Shown one piece after another: positions 56,085 to 64,000 of a DNA stretch of 64,000 bases. The notes under the pieces were generated by a model that was not told where the DNA came from, searched no databases, and worked only from the letters and a program-made list of their open reading frames with translations. Made by a program: the position numbers and the translations under genes. The DNA comes from Pseudoalteromonas piratica (GTDB taxonomy: Bacteria > Pseudomonadota > Gammaproteobacteria > Enterobacterales > Alteromonadaceae). Positions within the stretch are counted from its first letter, which is position 1. Each line of letters starts with the position of its first letter. The stretch is taken from assembly GCF_000788395.1 (NCBI RefSeq), contig NZ_CP009888.1:1322001-1386000 (forward strand), written 5' to 3'.

Positions 56085-57857
56085 TTATTCCATTAGCTCA
56101 CGAATGTATTTTACAGGTGCACTACCGTAACTTAAAAATTCTTCGTGGAAGGCTTTCAAGTCAAACTGATTACCTTGTTTTGCTTTTTGTGCTTCGCGGA
56201 AATCATAGATTTCACGATAACCAGTGTAATAGCTTGTTAGCTGAACTTGACTGAGTGTTGCACGGCGCCATTTACCTTCAGCTTCCGCGCGTTCTTGGAA
56301 TGCGCCACTCATTAGTAAATCAAGACCTTGCTCTTTACTTATACCTTCTACTTGAATTTGGTAATCGAGAATTGTGTTGCAAATTACACGTAAATTCCAT
56401 TTGTAATACATCAGCCACATTTCAGGTTCAAAGTTGCCATAGCCTTCTTCAAGCATCATACGTTCTGTGTAAACAGCCCAACCTTCAATCATGGCACCGT
56501 TGCCTAAAATACTTTTAATTAACGATGGCGACTCATTTGAATATACTAGTTGTGTGTAATGCCCAGGAATCGCTTCATGAATATTTAAGATTTGCAAAAT
56601 CCAATGGTTATATTCTCTTAAATACGATTCAGCCTGTTCATCAGTCATATTGTCCAGTGGGGTGACATTGTAATACGTGTTTTCTTTTTTCGCATAAGGG
56701 CCTGGCGCACTGATTGATGCGCCAGCAAAACCGCGCATGTAATCCGGTGTTTCACGCACTACAAGCGGTTTTTCAGGGTCAAGCGTAATTAAGTCTTTTT
56801 CTTTTATAAACGCTTCGAGCTCAGGGATTTGTTTTTTAATTTCTGCGACAAAATCTTCACGCTTTACGTGTTTAACGGCAAGGTGATTAATTAATGTTGC
56901 AATGGCCTTTTGTGGCTCACTAGGCATGGTTTGATTGGCGAAATATTTAGGCCAAAGCTGCTCGGTAATTTTGAGCATTTCAGCTGTAACACGGGCTTTA
57001 TCATCAAGCGCTTTTTGATAGACCTGTTTGGCGGTATAGCCAGATTGAATATCAAAGGCAAACTTTTGCTCGTAGAGTTCCTCGCCAATTCTAAATGAGC
57101 GCGCACTGTTGTTTGCAACGAGTTCGGCTTCAAGCTTGGTTAAAAAATCAATATAGTCATTAATGGCCGTTGTTGCCGCTTTAAAGCGAGTTTCAAACAG
57201 TTCTTTATCAGTATCTGAAAGGTCTGATGTTTTTGCTTTAGTATATAAATCCTTATTTAAAACACTGAATGCACCTTTATTTTGACTAATAGCTAACTGA
57301 GTGTACTCAAGAGTGGGTGTATCGATGTTTGCTTTTGCAGCGGCATAATATGCAGGTACATTTTCAAGGCGTTTAAGCACTTTGGCAATTTTACTGTTGT
57401 CATCATCAAAACGACTATTCATGATCATCGCAAACCCACCCGCAACATTGTAGTTCGATGGATTCCATTGCCATGGTTTGAATGTTTCTACTGACCAAAT
57501 AATCTCGTTTAATAAGTTCTCAATTAAATAGTAATCAGTCTTTAAATTTGCAGGTAATTTTTCAAGTTCAAACTGCTTTAGATTTGCAAGATGGGTATTG
57601 GCAAATTTTATATCGTTTTTACGGCTTTGTTCATCTGGAACGGTAAGTATGTGGTCATATTTCCCATACCCTGCGTATTGAGACCACTCAGGGCTATAAC
57701 GCCATAAATCTTCAATAAATTGCGCTGAAAAAGCTTCAAATGCAGCCGCTTGTGATTGTTGCTGGCTAACTGTTGAATTAGTGTTTGTGTTAGTACTTTG
57801 GCAAGCTGTCAGGCCAAGCGCAGCTATTAACGCTAAACTTAATGCGGTTTTTTTCAT
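56085..57857 (-). CDS. DUF885 family lipoprotein, metallopeptidase-like
   Basis: A 590-residue lipoprotein with lipobox LTAC ending at Cys19. The DUF885 motif HEAIPGHYTQLVY begins at about residue 427, containing the two-histidine plus Glu arrangement of the family, and VETFKPWQWNPSNYN and EGWAVYTERMM are further signatures. Such proteins are thought to be metallopeptidases anchored to the periplasmic face or outer membrane. Substrate unknown. Monocistronic. Confidence 0.88.
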   Translation of the reverse strand: MKKTALSLALIAALGLTACQSTNTNTNSTVSQQQSQAAAFEAFSAQFIEDLWRYSPEWSQYAGYGKYDHILTVPDEQSRKNDIKFANTHLANLKQFELEKLPANLKTDYYLIENLLNEIIWSVETFKPWQWNPSNYNVAGGFAMIMNSRFDDDNSKIAKVLKRLENVPAYYAAAKANIDTPTLEYTQLAISQNKGAFSVLNKDLYTKAKTSDLSDTDKELFETRFKAATTAINDYIDFLTKLEAELVANNSARSFRIGEELYEQKFAFDIQSGYTAKQVYQKALDDKARVTAEMLKITEQLWPKYFANQTMPSEPQKAIATLINHLAVKHVKREDFVAEIKKQIPELEAFIKEKDLITLDPEKPLVVRETPDYMRGFAGASISAPGPYAKKENTYYNVTPLDNMTDEQAESYLREYNHWILQILNIHEAIPGHYTQLVYSNESPSLIKSILGNGAMIEGWAVYTERMMLEEGYGNFEPEMWLMYYKWNLRVICNTILDYQIQVEGISKEQGLDLLMSGAFQERAEAEGKWRRATLSQVQLTSYYTGYREIYDFREAQKAKQGNQFDLKAFHEEFLSYGSAPVKYIRELME

Positions 57858-57963
57858 TGTGTCTCCCTAAAGTGAATATGAAGCGGCATAAATGGAGCAA
57901 ACCGCATTAAAAACAGTGTAACAACTTTGTTTCAAAATCGAAGTTTTTTCGATAGTTAGTCAA

Positions 57964-58908
57964 CTATACGCGATTACGTATTTGCCCCACTTGAAATGCC
58001 TCAATATTAAGCGCGATTTGCTGGATTAAACGAGATATTGACTGGCGACTTGCCCATGCAATGTGCGGTGTTAGTAATAAATTGTTCCCTTTATATTGGA
58101 TTAACGGGTTACTGGCTTCTGCCGGTTCTTTACTGAGTACATCGATCGCAGCCCCCGCAATTTTTTTGTGAATAAGCGCATTTGCTAAAGCACTTTCGTT
58201 TACAATGCCGCCACGCGCTGTGTTGATAAGTACTGCATTTGGTTTCATTAAAGTAAATTCGTTGGTACTGATTAAGTTTTTGGTATCGTCATTTAGCGGG
58301 CAGTGGATTGAAATGATATCGCCATGCTTTAATGCCTCTTCAAATGCTACACGGCCTTCACGTACAGGGCTGTTTTTTCGCTCGCTAATAAGTACCTCAA
58401 TGCCGAATGCGCTTGCGGCTTTTGCAACTGCGCTGCCTAAATCGCCATAGCCAATGAGTGCCATTTTTAAGCCTGCAACTTCATTTATCGGGTGACCTAA
58501 AAAGCAAAAATGCTGTGCTTGTTGCCACTGGCCATTTTTGCAATCAGCAATGTATTTGTGGGTATTGCCGAGTAAATTAAACAGTAGCGCAAAGGTGTGT
58601 TGCACTACACTCGCAGTTGAATAACCTGCAACGTTGGTAACCGCTATATCTTGTTGCTTTGCGGCAACTAAATCCACATTATTAGTGCCAGTTGCAGCGA
58701 TACAAATAAGTTTTACCGTATTTAACTTTGATAAAGCATCTTGGTTTATTACGACTTTATTGGTAATAACTACATCAAAACCGTCACATCGCTCTACTAC
58801 TTGCGATTGGTGAGTGTTATCAAATGTGGTGATATGGGAGCTGATCTCATTCAATGGTAATAAATCACCATTTTCAATGGTTGCGTAGTCAAGAATAACA
58901 ATTTTCAT
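57964..58908 (-). CDS. D-2-hydroxyacid dehydrogenase
   Basis: A 314-residue NAD-dependent enzyme. The Rossmann loop is ALIGYGDLGSAVAKA, catalytic Arg is in INTARGGIVNE, and His in LLTPHIAWASR; ICIAATGTNNVDL is conserved. It resembles glycerate/hydroxypyruvate reductases but the substrate cannot be set. It is divergent from the zntR-like gene. Confidence 0.88.
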   Translation of the reverse strand: MKIVILDYATIENGDLLPLNEISSHITTFDNTHQSQVVERCDGFDVVITNKVVINQDALSKLNTVKLICIAATGTNNVDLVAAKQQDIAVTNVAGYSTASVVQHTFALLFNLLGNTHKYIADCKNGQWQQAQHFCFLGHPINEVAGLKMALIGYGDLGSAVAKAASAFGIEVLISERKNSPVREGRVAFEEALKHGDIISIHCPLNDDTKNLISTNEFTLMKPNAVLINTARGGIVNESALANALIHKKIAGAAIDVLSKEPAEASNPLIQYKGNNLLLTPHIAWASRQSISRLIQQIALNIEAFQVGQIRNRV

Positions 58909-58924
58909 ATTTTTTAATAATCGA

Positions 58925-58956
58925 TTTGACTTTGGAGTTAACTCTAAGGTTTATAC
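58925..58956 (+). promoter_or_regulatory. ZntR-type promoter with 20-base spacer and palindrome
   Basis: TTGACT (58925-58930) and TATACT (58951-58956) are separated by 20 bases, the overlong spacing of MerR-family promoters that need activator distortion. The spacer is centred on GAGTTAACTC within ACTTTGGAGTTAACTCTAAGG, closely like the E. coli ZntR operator of zntA. The promoter reads into zntR and the permease, so the pair is induced by metal. Confidence 0.85.
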
Positions 58957-59000
58957 TCATAGTGGAAGTTGATTTTAGTGTATCTTAATTAGGTGAACTA

Positions 59001-59414
59001 ATGGTAAAAATAGGTGAAATCGCAAAGCGGCTAGGGGTATCAACTGATACGCTGCGCTACTATGAAAAACAAGGTATTTTAACATCATCAAGTCGAAGTG
59101 TTTCAGGATACCGTTTGTATACTGAGCAAGATATTGCCCAATTGGCATTTGTTATTCGCGCAAAAGATGTTGGTTTTACGTTAAATGAAATCAAAGAGTT
59201 ATTGGCAATTAAAGTGGACAAGCAAAGTCACAGTTGTGAACAAGTAAAGCAGTTCACTAGCGAGAAAATTAGCCAAGTTGAGCGCAAAATCACTGAAATG
59301 AATGCCATTCTAAATTCACTAAAACTGCTTCATAAATCATGTTGTGGTGGTGATGAACCCGCCATTCATTGTTCGATTTTATCAGCTCTCGAGGTAAACA
59401 ATGCTGCTAATTAA
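59001..59414 (+). CDS. zntR: ZntR-like MerR-family metal regulator
   Basis: A 137-residue MerR regulator. The DNA-binding part (IGEIAKRLGVSTDTLRYYEKQGIL) is standard. Metal-site residues align position for position with E. coli ZntR: Cys79, Cys114, Cys115 and Cys124; ZntR's His119 is Glu119 here. CCGGDEPAIHCSILSALE is the ZntR-type tail, so it senses zinc (with possible cadmium or lead). It overlaps the permease gene and has a ZntR-type operator upstream. Confidence 0.88.
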   Translation: MVKIGEIAKRLGVSTDTLRYYEKQGILTSSSRSVSGYRLYTEQDIAQLAFVIRAKDVGFTLNEIKELLAIKVDKQSHSCEQVKQFTSEKISQVERKITEMNAILNSLKLLHKSCCGGDEPAIHCSILSALEVNNAAN

Positions 59415-60639
59415 TAATTTTATCGAGCTCTTTATCATTTCTGCCCCTTGGCTGTTATTAGGTTTATTTATTGCTGCACTCATTAATGTGTACTTACCAA
59501 CGAATTTCTTAAATCGTCATTTAGGTAAAGAAGGTTTTGCCACCACCATCAAAGCGGCATTAATTGGTGCGCCAATGCCACTGTGTTCTTGTGGTGTTAT
59601 TCCTGCAGCTCTTGGCTTAAGACGGGCAGGGGCATCAAAAAGTGCCACAACCGCATTTCTAGTATCAACACCTGAAACAGGGCTTGATTCTATTTCAGTA
59701 TCCTATGTATTGCTTGGTCCATTTATGGCTATTATTCGCCCTATTGCAGCAGTGAGTAGTGCAATCACCGCAGGCTTATTGGTCGGTGGTGAGAAAATTA
59801 AAGAGAAAGTAAGTGTTTCATCAACTGAAAGCTCAGAAGCATTAACCGAAGCTTGCTGTAGCAAGTCGAAAGATTCTGTCGAAGTAAGTAACACTGAAAC
59901 TCGGGAGGCAGCTTCTTGTTGTAATACAAAACAGACTACTGTCTCTAAAGAATCAGCATGCTGTGATAGTGCAAATAAAGTGGTTAACGACGAGGAAAAA
60001 GGCCAGACATCATGTTGCGCATCCGATGAAAAAGTTGTGGAGCAAGTGAAAGAGTCGTCTTGTTGTGCCAGCAAAAAACAAGCAACAGAAAGTTCTATGC
60101 AAAAGCTAAAACGTGCCTTTGCTTTTAGCGCGAATAAACTCCTAAGTGATACAGCAAAGTGGCTTATGATTGGTTTGTTCTTTGCGGCACTGGTGCAGAC
60201 CTATGTACCACAAGATTATCTTCAACAATATGGCAGTGGTATTTGGGCGATGCTAGTGGTGATACTAATTAGTATTCCAATGTATGTGTGCGCAACTGCA
60301 TCAACGCCTATTGCAGCTGGATTATTAATGTCAGGAGTGAGTCCAGGAGCAGCATTAGTATTTATGTTGGCGGGTCCGGCAACCAATGTGGCGACCCTTG
60401 GTGTTGTGGCCAGTGAATTAGGTAAACGCGCTGTTGCAGCTTATTTGATTGGCGTTATTGGTGTTGCATTAATCTTCGGTTTTATTACTGATTATCTAGT
60501 TGCGCGCTATGGGTTTGAAATCGCGCCATCATTACAGGCTTCACATCATGTACTACCAATGTGGCTGGAGTATTTTGCGGGTGGGCTGTTGGCACTATTA
60601 TTGTTACGCCTAATTTGGTTAAAAGTGGCAGCGAGATAG
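59401..60639 (+). CDS. SO_0444-type Cu/Zn efflux permease with cysteine-pair loop
   Basis: A 412-residue permease of the ArsP/DUF318 superfamily (SO_0444-type metal efflux). Two homologous halves carry APMPLCSCGVIPAALGLRRAG and ISIPMYVCATASTPIAAGLL; between them a hydrophilic loop (about 140-230) holds five CC pairs (ACCSK, SCCNT, ACCDS, SCCAS, SCCAS). The loop probably binds or senses metal ions. It begins in the last codons of zntR, so it is cotranscribed and metal-induced. Metal specificity is inferred. Confidence 0.85.
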   Translation: MLLINNFIELFIISAPWLLLGLFIAALINVYLPTNFLNRHLGKEGFATTIKAALIGAPMPLCSCGVIPAALGLRRAGASKSATTAFLVSTPETGLDSISVSYVLLGPFMAIIRPIAAVSSAITAGLLVGGEKIKEKVSVSSTESSEALTEACCSKSKDSVEVSNTETREAASCCNTKQTTVSKESACCDSANKVVNDEEKGQTSCCASDEKVVEQVKESSCCASKKQATESSMQKLKRAFAFSANKLLSDTAKWLMIGLFFAALVQTYVPQDYLQQYGSGIWAMLVVILISIPMYVCATASTPIAAGLLMSGVSPGAALVFMLAGPATNVATLGVVASELGKRAVAAYLIGVIGVALIFGFITDYLVARYGFEIAPSLQASHHVLPMWLEYFAGGLLALLLLRLIWLKVAAR

Positions 60640-60655
60640 CTGCTAATCTCTATTT

Positions 60656-60683
60656 AAAAAAGGAGCTTACGAGCTCCTTTTTT
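60656..60683 (+). terminator. Terminator after the permease gene
   Basis: AAAAAAGGAGCT and AGCTCCTTTTTT perfect stem with a TACG loop. Confidence 0.92.
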
Positions 60684-60750
60684 ATTGATCTAAATCAATG
60701 TTTAAAAATAAAAGAAGCAAAATATAAATTTTTCATAAATAAATTTAAAT

Positions 60751-60796
60751 GATAATGATTTCCGTTATTGATCTAATTTGCTTTGGTCTTTAGAAT
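60751..60796 (+). promoter_or_regulatory. Fur box and promoter of the imelysin operon
   Basis: GATAATGATTTCCGTTATT (60751-60769) matches the 19-base Fur consensus at 14 positions. It abuts and overlaps TTGATC (60768-60773), which is followed by 17 bases and TAGAAT (60791-60796). The arrangement predicts iron repression of the imelysin operon. Confidence 0.75.
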
Positions 60797-60837
60797 GCAG
60801 CGCAGATTTACTTTACTCATAATCAGGAATTAACATA

Positions 60838-62256
60838 ATGAAAAAAATAGCTAATTTTGCGCTTTCTTCTTTATGTGTTGCGATGCTTGCAGCATGTAGT
60901 GGTGACGATGGCAAAGATGGTACTGATGGCGCAACCGGTGCTGCAGGTACTGACGGTACAAATGGTGTTTCTACTTTTGTAACTGAAAAAGATGTTGTTA
61001 TCACGAATGCTCAGCATGCTTATGCTGTTTATGCTGATTCTCTTATTGCTGCAAAGCAGCTTAAAAATATACTTGAGCAATTTGTAGTAAATCCAACTGA
61101 TGAAAACTTCACTGCTGCAAAAAATGCATGGCTGGATGCCCGTGAACCTTACGGTCAATCGGAAGTATATCGTTTTCGCGAAGGGCCAATTGATAACTTA
61201 ACAACCGATGACAATGGTGACCCTGTGTTAGTTGCTGAAGAAGGGCCTGAAGGTGCAATTAACGCCTGGCCACTCGCGGAAGCATTGATTGATTACACGG
61301 TCGATATGGATGGTGCGCAACTGCCTGAAAACCCAGCGACGTTGCCAGTTGCGGGTAATATTATTGCTGATATTGCTGAATTTCCTGAAATTACCAAAGA
61401 CTTGCTTGCAGCGCAATTTGAACGCGGTGACGATGAAGCTAATGTGACATCGGGCTATCACGCTATTGAGTTCTTATTATGGGGGCAAGACTTAAATGCA
61501 GACGGTTCTTATACACCAAACCGTGATTACAGCGCAGGTTACCGTAAAGTAAATGATTACTACACTGCAGCGAGTGGTATGGGGGAATGTACCTCTGGTG
61601 TTGATAATATTGTTGATTCATCAATTTGTGAGCGTCGCGGTGACTACCTAATTGCAGCGGCAGATTTATTGATTGATGATCTACAAGGTGTGGTAGATGC
61701 ATGGACTCCGGGTTCTGGTTTCCACTATGTTGAGTTTACTAAAGATGACAATGTAAAGATGTCTTTAGCAAAAATTCTTGAGGGCATGGGTCGTTTAAGT
61801 TTCGGTGAATTAGCCGGAGAGCGAATGAGTATTGCACTTCGTACCGACTCACAAGAAGATGAGCATTCATGTTTTTCAGATAATACGCACCGCGATATTT
61901 TCTTAAATGCGAAAGGTATTCAAAATGCATTCACAGGTGCTTATCAACGCATGGATGGTGAGACCCTAAAAGGTGCAAGTATTTATGACTTGTTAGTTGT
62001 TGATGGTTCCCACCAACTTGCCAATGAATTACGTGCAGCAATTGAAAATACCATGGCACAAGCTGCCGTTATCGATACCAATGCAAAACTGGGTTATTCG
62101 TTTGATGTGCAAATTCAACATGCTGATTTAAAGCAACCAGTGACCAATACAATCGAAGCATTGAAGTTACAAACTCAAGTGATCAAAAAAGCGATTGAAG
62201 CGCTGGAAGTAACTACAGGCGATCTTGAGCAAGATACTGAAGAGTTTGAAGGCTAA
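60838..62256 (+). CDS. Imelysin-family iron-regulated lipoprotein with collagen-like segment
   Basis: A 472-residue lipoprotein with lipobox LAAC ending at Cys20. Immediately after, residues 22-42 are seven Gly-X-Y triplets, a short collagen-like stalk. The imelysin (M75) core carries GYHAIEFLLWGQD (GxHxxE) at about 205-217, REPYGQSEVYRFREGPID and DSQEDEHSCFSDNTHRD. Imelysins are iron-uptake associated proteins (relatives include EfeO and IrpA). A Fur box controls it and a di-heme oxidoreductase lipoprotein follows. Confidence 0.9.
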   Translation: MKKIANFALSSLCVAMLAACSGDDGKDGTDGATGAAGTDGTNGVSTFVTEKDVVITNAQHAYAVYADSLIAAKQLKNILEQFVVNPTDENFTAAKNAWLDAREPYGQSEVYRFREGPIDNLTTDDNGDPVLVAEEGPEGAINAWPLAEALIDYTVDMDGAQLPENPATLPVAGNIIADIAEFPEITKDLLAAQFERGDDEANVTSGYHAIEFLLWGQDLNADGSYTPNRDYSAGYRKVNDYYTAASGMGECTSGVDNIVDSSICERRGDYLIAAADLLIDDLQGVVDAWTPGSGFHYVEFTKDDNVKMSLAKILEGMGRLSFGELAGERMSIALRTDSQEDEHSCFSDNTHRDIFLNAKGIQNAFTGAYQRMDGETLKGASIYDLLVVDGSHQLANELRAAIENTMAQAAVIDTNAKLGYSFDVQIQHADLKQPVTNTIEALKLQTQVIKKAIEALEVTTGDLEQDTEEFEG

Positions 62257-62271
62257 TCATCGTTAACACCT

Positions 62272-62302
62272 AAATAGCGCTGTATTTTTCAGCGCTATTT
62301 TC
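62272..62302 (+). terminator. Hairpin between imelysin and oxidoreductase genes
   Basis: AAATAGCGCTG and CAGCGCTATTT form a perfect 11-bp stem around TATTTTT, with only a short T tail, 16 bases after the imelysin stop. It may attenuate rather than end transcription within the operon. Confidence 0.6.
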
Positions 62303-62318
62303 GTTTCTAGGGGCATTT

Positions 62319-63974
62319 ATGAAGAGACACATTTTTCTTTCAAGTTTAGTTTTTGCTGTTGTTGGTTGCGGTGGCTCATCAACGACTTCAGATCTAGTTC
62401 CTGATAAACCTTCACCACCAACAGTAACATTGCCAGGACAACCGAATGATGGATTAGCGCCAATCAGCCAAAGCGAGCCGGATGCGAGCGAGCATTTATC
62501 CGGTGGTGAAGTAACGAGCAATGTGTTTAACGAGGATGCATTCAGTCAATCAGCTCCCACCATTCGTAACGAGTTTGAATTAGATGCCGTTTTTAAGTCG
62601 GGCGATCACTTATTTAGAGGGACGCACAAAGGGTTGGGACCGGTTTTCAACAATCCAACGTGTCAGGGATGCCATATTAAAGATGGGCGCGGTGAAGTGC
62701 CCAGTAACAAAGATATCGCAATGACCAGCATGTTCCTGCGCATTAGCGATGAAAATGGCCAACCGGATGCAATTTATGGCAATCAATTACAAACCTTCGG
62801 CACCGTGACAGGTCATCCAACAGGCGCATTGCCGAAATTTAATGGCGCGTTAGATGAAGGGCTTGCTTATGGTGAAGCGTATGCCTTTGTTGAGTATGAA
62901 ACGCTGACAGGGCAATTCGCAGATGGTGAAAGCTATGAGTTACGCAACCCAATTTATAAAGTAACCGATTTATCTTATGGTCCCTTTAACGATACGGTGC
63001 GATTTTCTGCCCGTGTTTCGCCGTCGATTTTTGGCTCTGGCTTATTACATGCCATTCCAGAAGCGTTTATCACCAGCTATGCCGACCCAGATGATGTTGA
63101 TAACAATGGCATTTCAGGTCGCGCAGTTTATGTGACTGAACCGATCTCAGAGCAAACAAAACTAGCACGCTTTGGTTATAAACTTGGGGCCGCATCAGTA
63201 CTGCAACAAATCGCCGGTGCGTATCGAGGTGATATGGGCGTAACAAACCGTATTAATCAAGATGAACCCTGTACTACCAATCAGTTAGCCTGCATTGCAC
63301 AAGCTGAACTTGAGCAAGATAGCGAAGCGTTAGGTTTAGATCTCAGTGATATCGATCTTGCGCAAGTGGAATTTTATAACCGCTTGCTGGCGGTGCCGAA
63401 ACGCCGTGGTTTTGATAGCCAAACAAACACTTGGCAGGATGATATTGTGAAGGGGCGCGCGCTATTTTTTGCAGCCAATTGTAATGGTTGTCATGTGCCA
63501 CGCCATAAAACAGGTGAAGCACCAGCAAGCTTATTAGGTGATGTGGATATTCTTGGCTTTAAAGATTCGAGCACTCCTATTGCGGCATTGAGTGAGCAAG
63601 TTATTTACCCTTACACAGATTTACTGCTTCATGATATGGGTGGTGAATGTGCGCCAATTAGCAAAGAAAATACCCAAGGAGGCAGTTGCCAAATAGGAGA
63701 TAACTGCATTTATGTACAGCGCTGCGAAGGGCTTGCCGATAACCGCCCAGAAGGCAGTGCTTCTGGCACTGAATGGCGAACAGCGCCGCTTTGGGGCTTA
63801 GGGTTGGTGAAGCAAGTGAATGCGCGTGCAACATTTTTACATGATGGTCGCGCCCGCAATATTAGCGAAGCTATTTTATGGCACGGCGGTGAAGCCGAAC
63901 AAGCCAAACAAGCTTATTTAGCGATGGCAAAAAGTGACCGTGAATTACTGCTCGCATTTTTAAATTCGCTATGA
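62319..63974 (+). CDS. Di-heme oxidoreductase family lipoprotein
   Basis: A 551-residue protein of the DHOR (thiol oxidoreductase-like, DUF1111) family. Lipobox VVGC ends at Cys17. Heme motifs are CQGCH at about residue 115 and CNGCH at about 388, so two c-type hemes are attached in the periplasm. A Cys-containing stretch (CAPISKENTQGGSCQIGDNC, near 445) adds possible disulfides. It often neighbours imelysin genes in marine bacteria and may provide electrons for iron handling. It overlaps the next start by four bases. Confidence 0.87.
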   Translation: MKRHIFLSSLVFAVVGCGGSSTTSDLVPDKPSPPTVTLPGQPNDGLAPISQSEPDASEHLSGGEVTSNVFNEDAFSQSAPTIRNEFELDAVFKSGDHLFRGTHKGLGPVFNNPTCQGCHIKDGRGEVPSNKDIAMTSMFLRISDENGQPDAIYGNQLQTFGTVTGHPTGALPKFNGALDEGLAYGEAYAFVEYETLTGQFADGESYELRNPIYKVTDLSYGPFNDTVRFSARVSPSIFGSGLLHAIPEAFITSYADPDDVDNNGISGRAVYVTEPISEQTKLARFGYKLGAASVLQQIAGAYRGDMGVTNRINQDEPCTTNQLACIAQAELEQDSEALGLDLSDIDLAQVEFYNRLLAVPKRRGFDSQTNTWQDDIVKGRALFFAANCNGCHVPRHKTGEAPASLLGDVDILGFKDSSTPIAALSEQVIYPYTDLLLHDMGGECAPISKENTQGGSCQIGDNCIYVQRCEGLADNRPEGSASGTEWRTAPLWGLGLVKQVNARATFLHDGRARNISEAILWHGGEAEQAKQAYLAMAKSDRELLLAFLNSL

Positions 63975-64000
63975 CCAAACATATATTTCTTAGCGTATTT
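63971..64000 (+). CDS. Start of a further exported protein (partial)
   Basis: ATG 63971 overlaps the oxidoreductase stop (ATGA) and opens MTKHIFLSVF, the beginning of a likely signal peptide or lipoprotein leader. By synteny a second imelysin is often found here, but ten residues cannot show it. Confidence 0.5.
   Translation, partial: MTKHIFLSVF

Noticed and set aside
59830..60090. Cys-rich loop as evidence of a frameshift or gene fusion
   Set aside because: The reading frame continues cleanly into the second permease half, and CC-rich loops are known in this permease family.

Overview
The window is ordinary chromosome from a marine gammaproteobacterium, most likely Pseudoalteromonas or a close Alteromonadales relative. 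The evidence is low GC (about 40% by eye), the classic gammaproteobacterial gene orders (ftsB-ispD-ispF-truD-surE-pcm-nlpD-rpoS and lptD-surA-pdxA-rsmA-apaG-apaH), a divergent maoP/hdfR pair as in E. coli, and many small conserved DUF families typical of Alteromonadales and Vibrionales (DUF3087, DUF3581, DUF3718, DUF2947, DUF3530). No rRNA, tRNA, CRISPR array, IS element or prophage was seen. Coding density is high and most genes end at clear rho-independent terminators.

Layout. 1-3300: the tail of an upstream gene, a membrane-anchored glutaredoxin, a secreted Cys-rich protein, a RimK-like ATP-grasp ligase coupled to maoP, and divergent hdfR. 3300-8960: a GNAT acetyltransferase, a LysE exporter divergent from a MocR-type regulator with palindromic operators, gltX, an outer-membrane barrel and DUF3581. 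8985-11614: an unusual three-gene operon of a secreted zinc phospholipase C/P1-nuclease-like enzyme, a SurA/PpiC-like periplasmic foldase and a membrane-anchored helical protein. 11.9-17.3 kb: a small protein, azurin, DUF3087 and a five-gene minor-pilin cluster ending in a PilX-like protein with a long beta-solenoid-like body. 17.3-21.3 kb: MmcQ/YjbR, a MoxR AAA ATPase with a VWA partner, a lone solute-binding protein and DUF2947. 21.3-26.2 kb: an envelope-glycosylation module (ArnC-like GT2, ArnT-like GT83, response regulator and sensor kinase in one operon) divergent from a GtrA-type membrane protein, with a striking bidirectional operator between them.

26.3-36.9 kb is core: ftsB through rpoS, ispB, rplU-rpmA-obgE, folA and DUF3718. 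37.2-50.3 kb: a chemoreceptor, then apaH, apaG, rsmA, pdxA, surA and lptD on the minus strand. Divergent from these are amgK-murU (peptidoglycan recycling) and djlA, followed by DUF3530 and rluA. 50.4-58.9 kb: rapA, a PIN-PhoH ATPase, a transglutaminase-like protein lacking its catalytic Cys, a DUF885 lipoprotein and a 2-hydroxyacid dehydrogenase. 59.0-64 kb is metal biology: a ZntR-type regulator with a textbook 20-bp-spacer operator drives a Cys-pair-rich metal permease. A Fur-boxed operon follows with an imelysin lipoprotein, a di-heme oxidoreductase lipoprotein and the start of another gene.

The most original material is the bidirectional operator of the glycosylation module, the phospholipase/foldase operon, the PilX-like solenoid protein, and the promoter architectures of the metal-response genes. 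Several start codons were moved from the longest-ORF start to internal ATG or GTG codons with proper ribosome binding sites; each case is noted.
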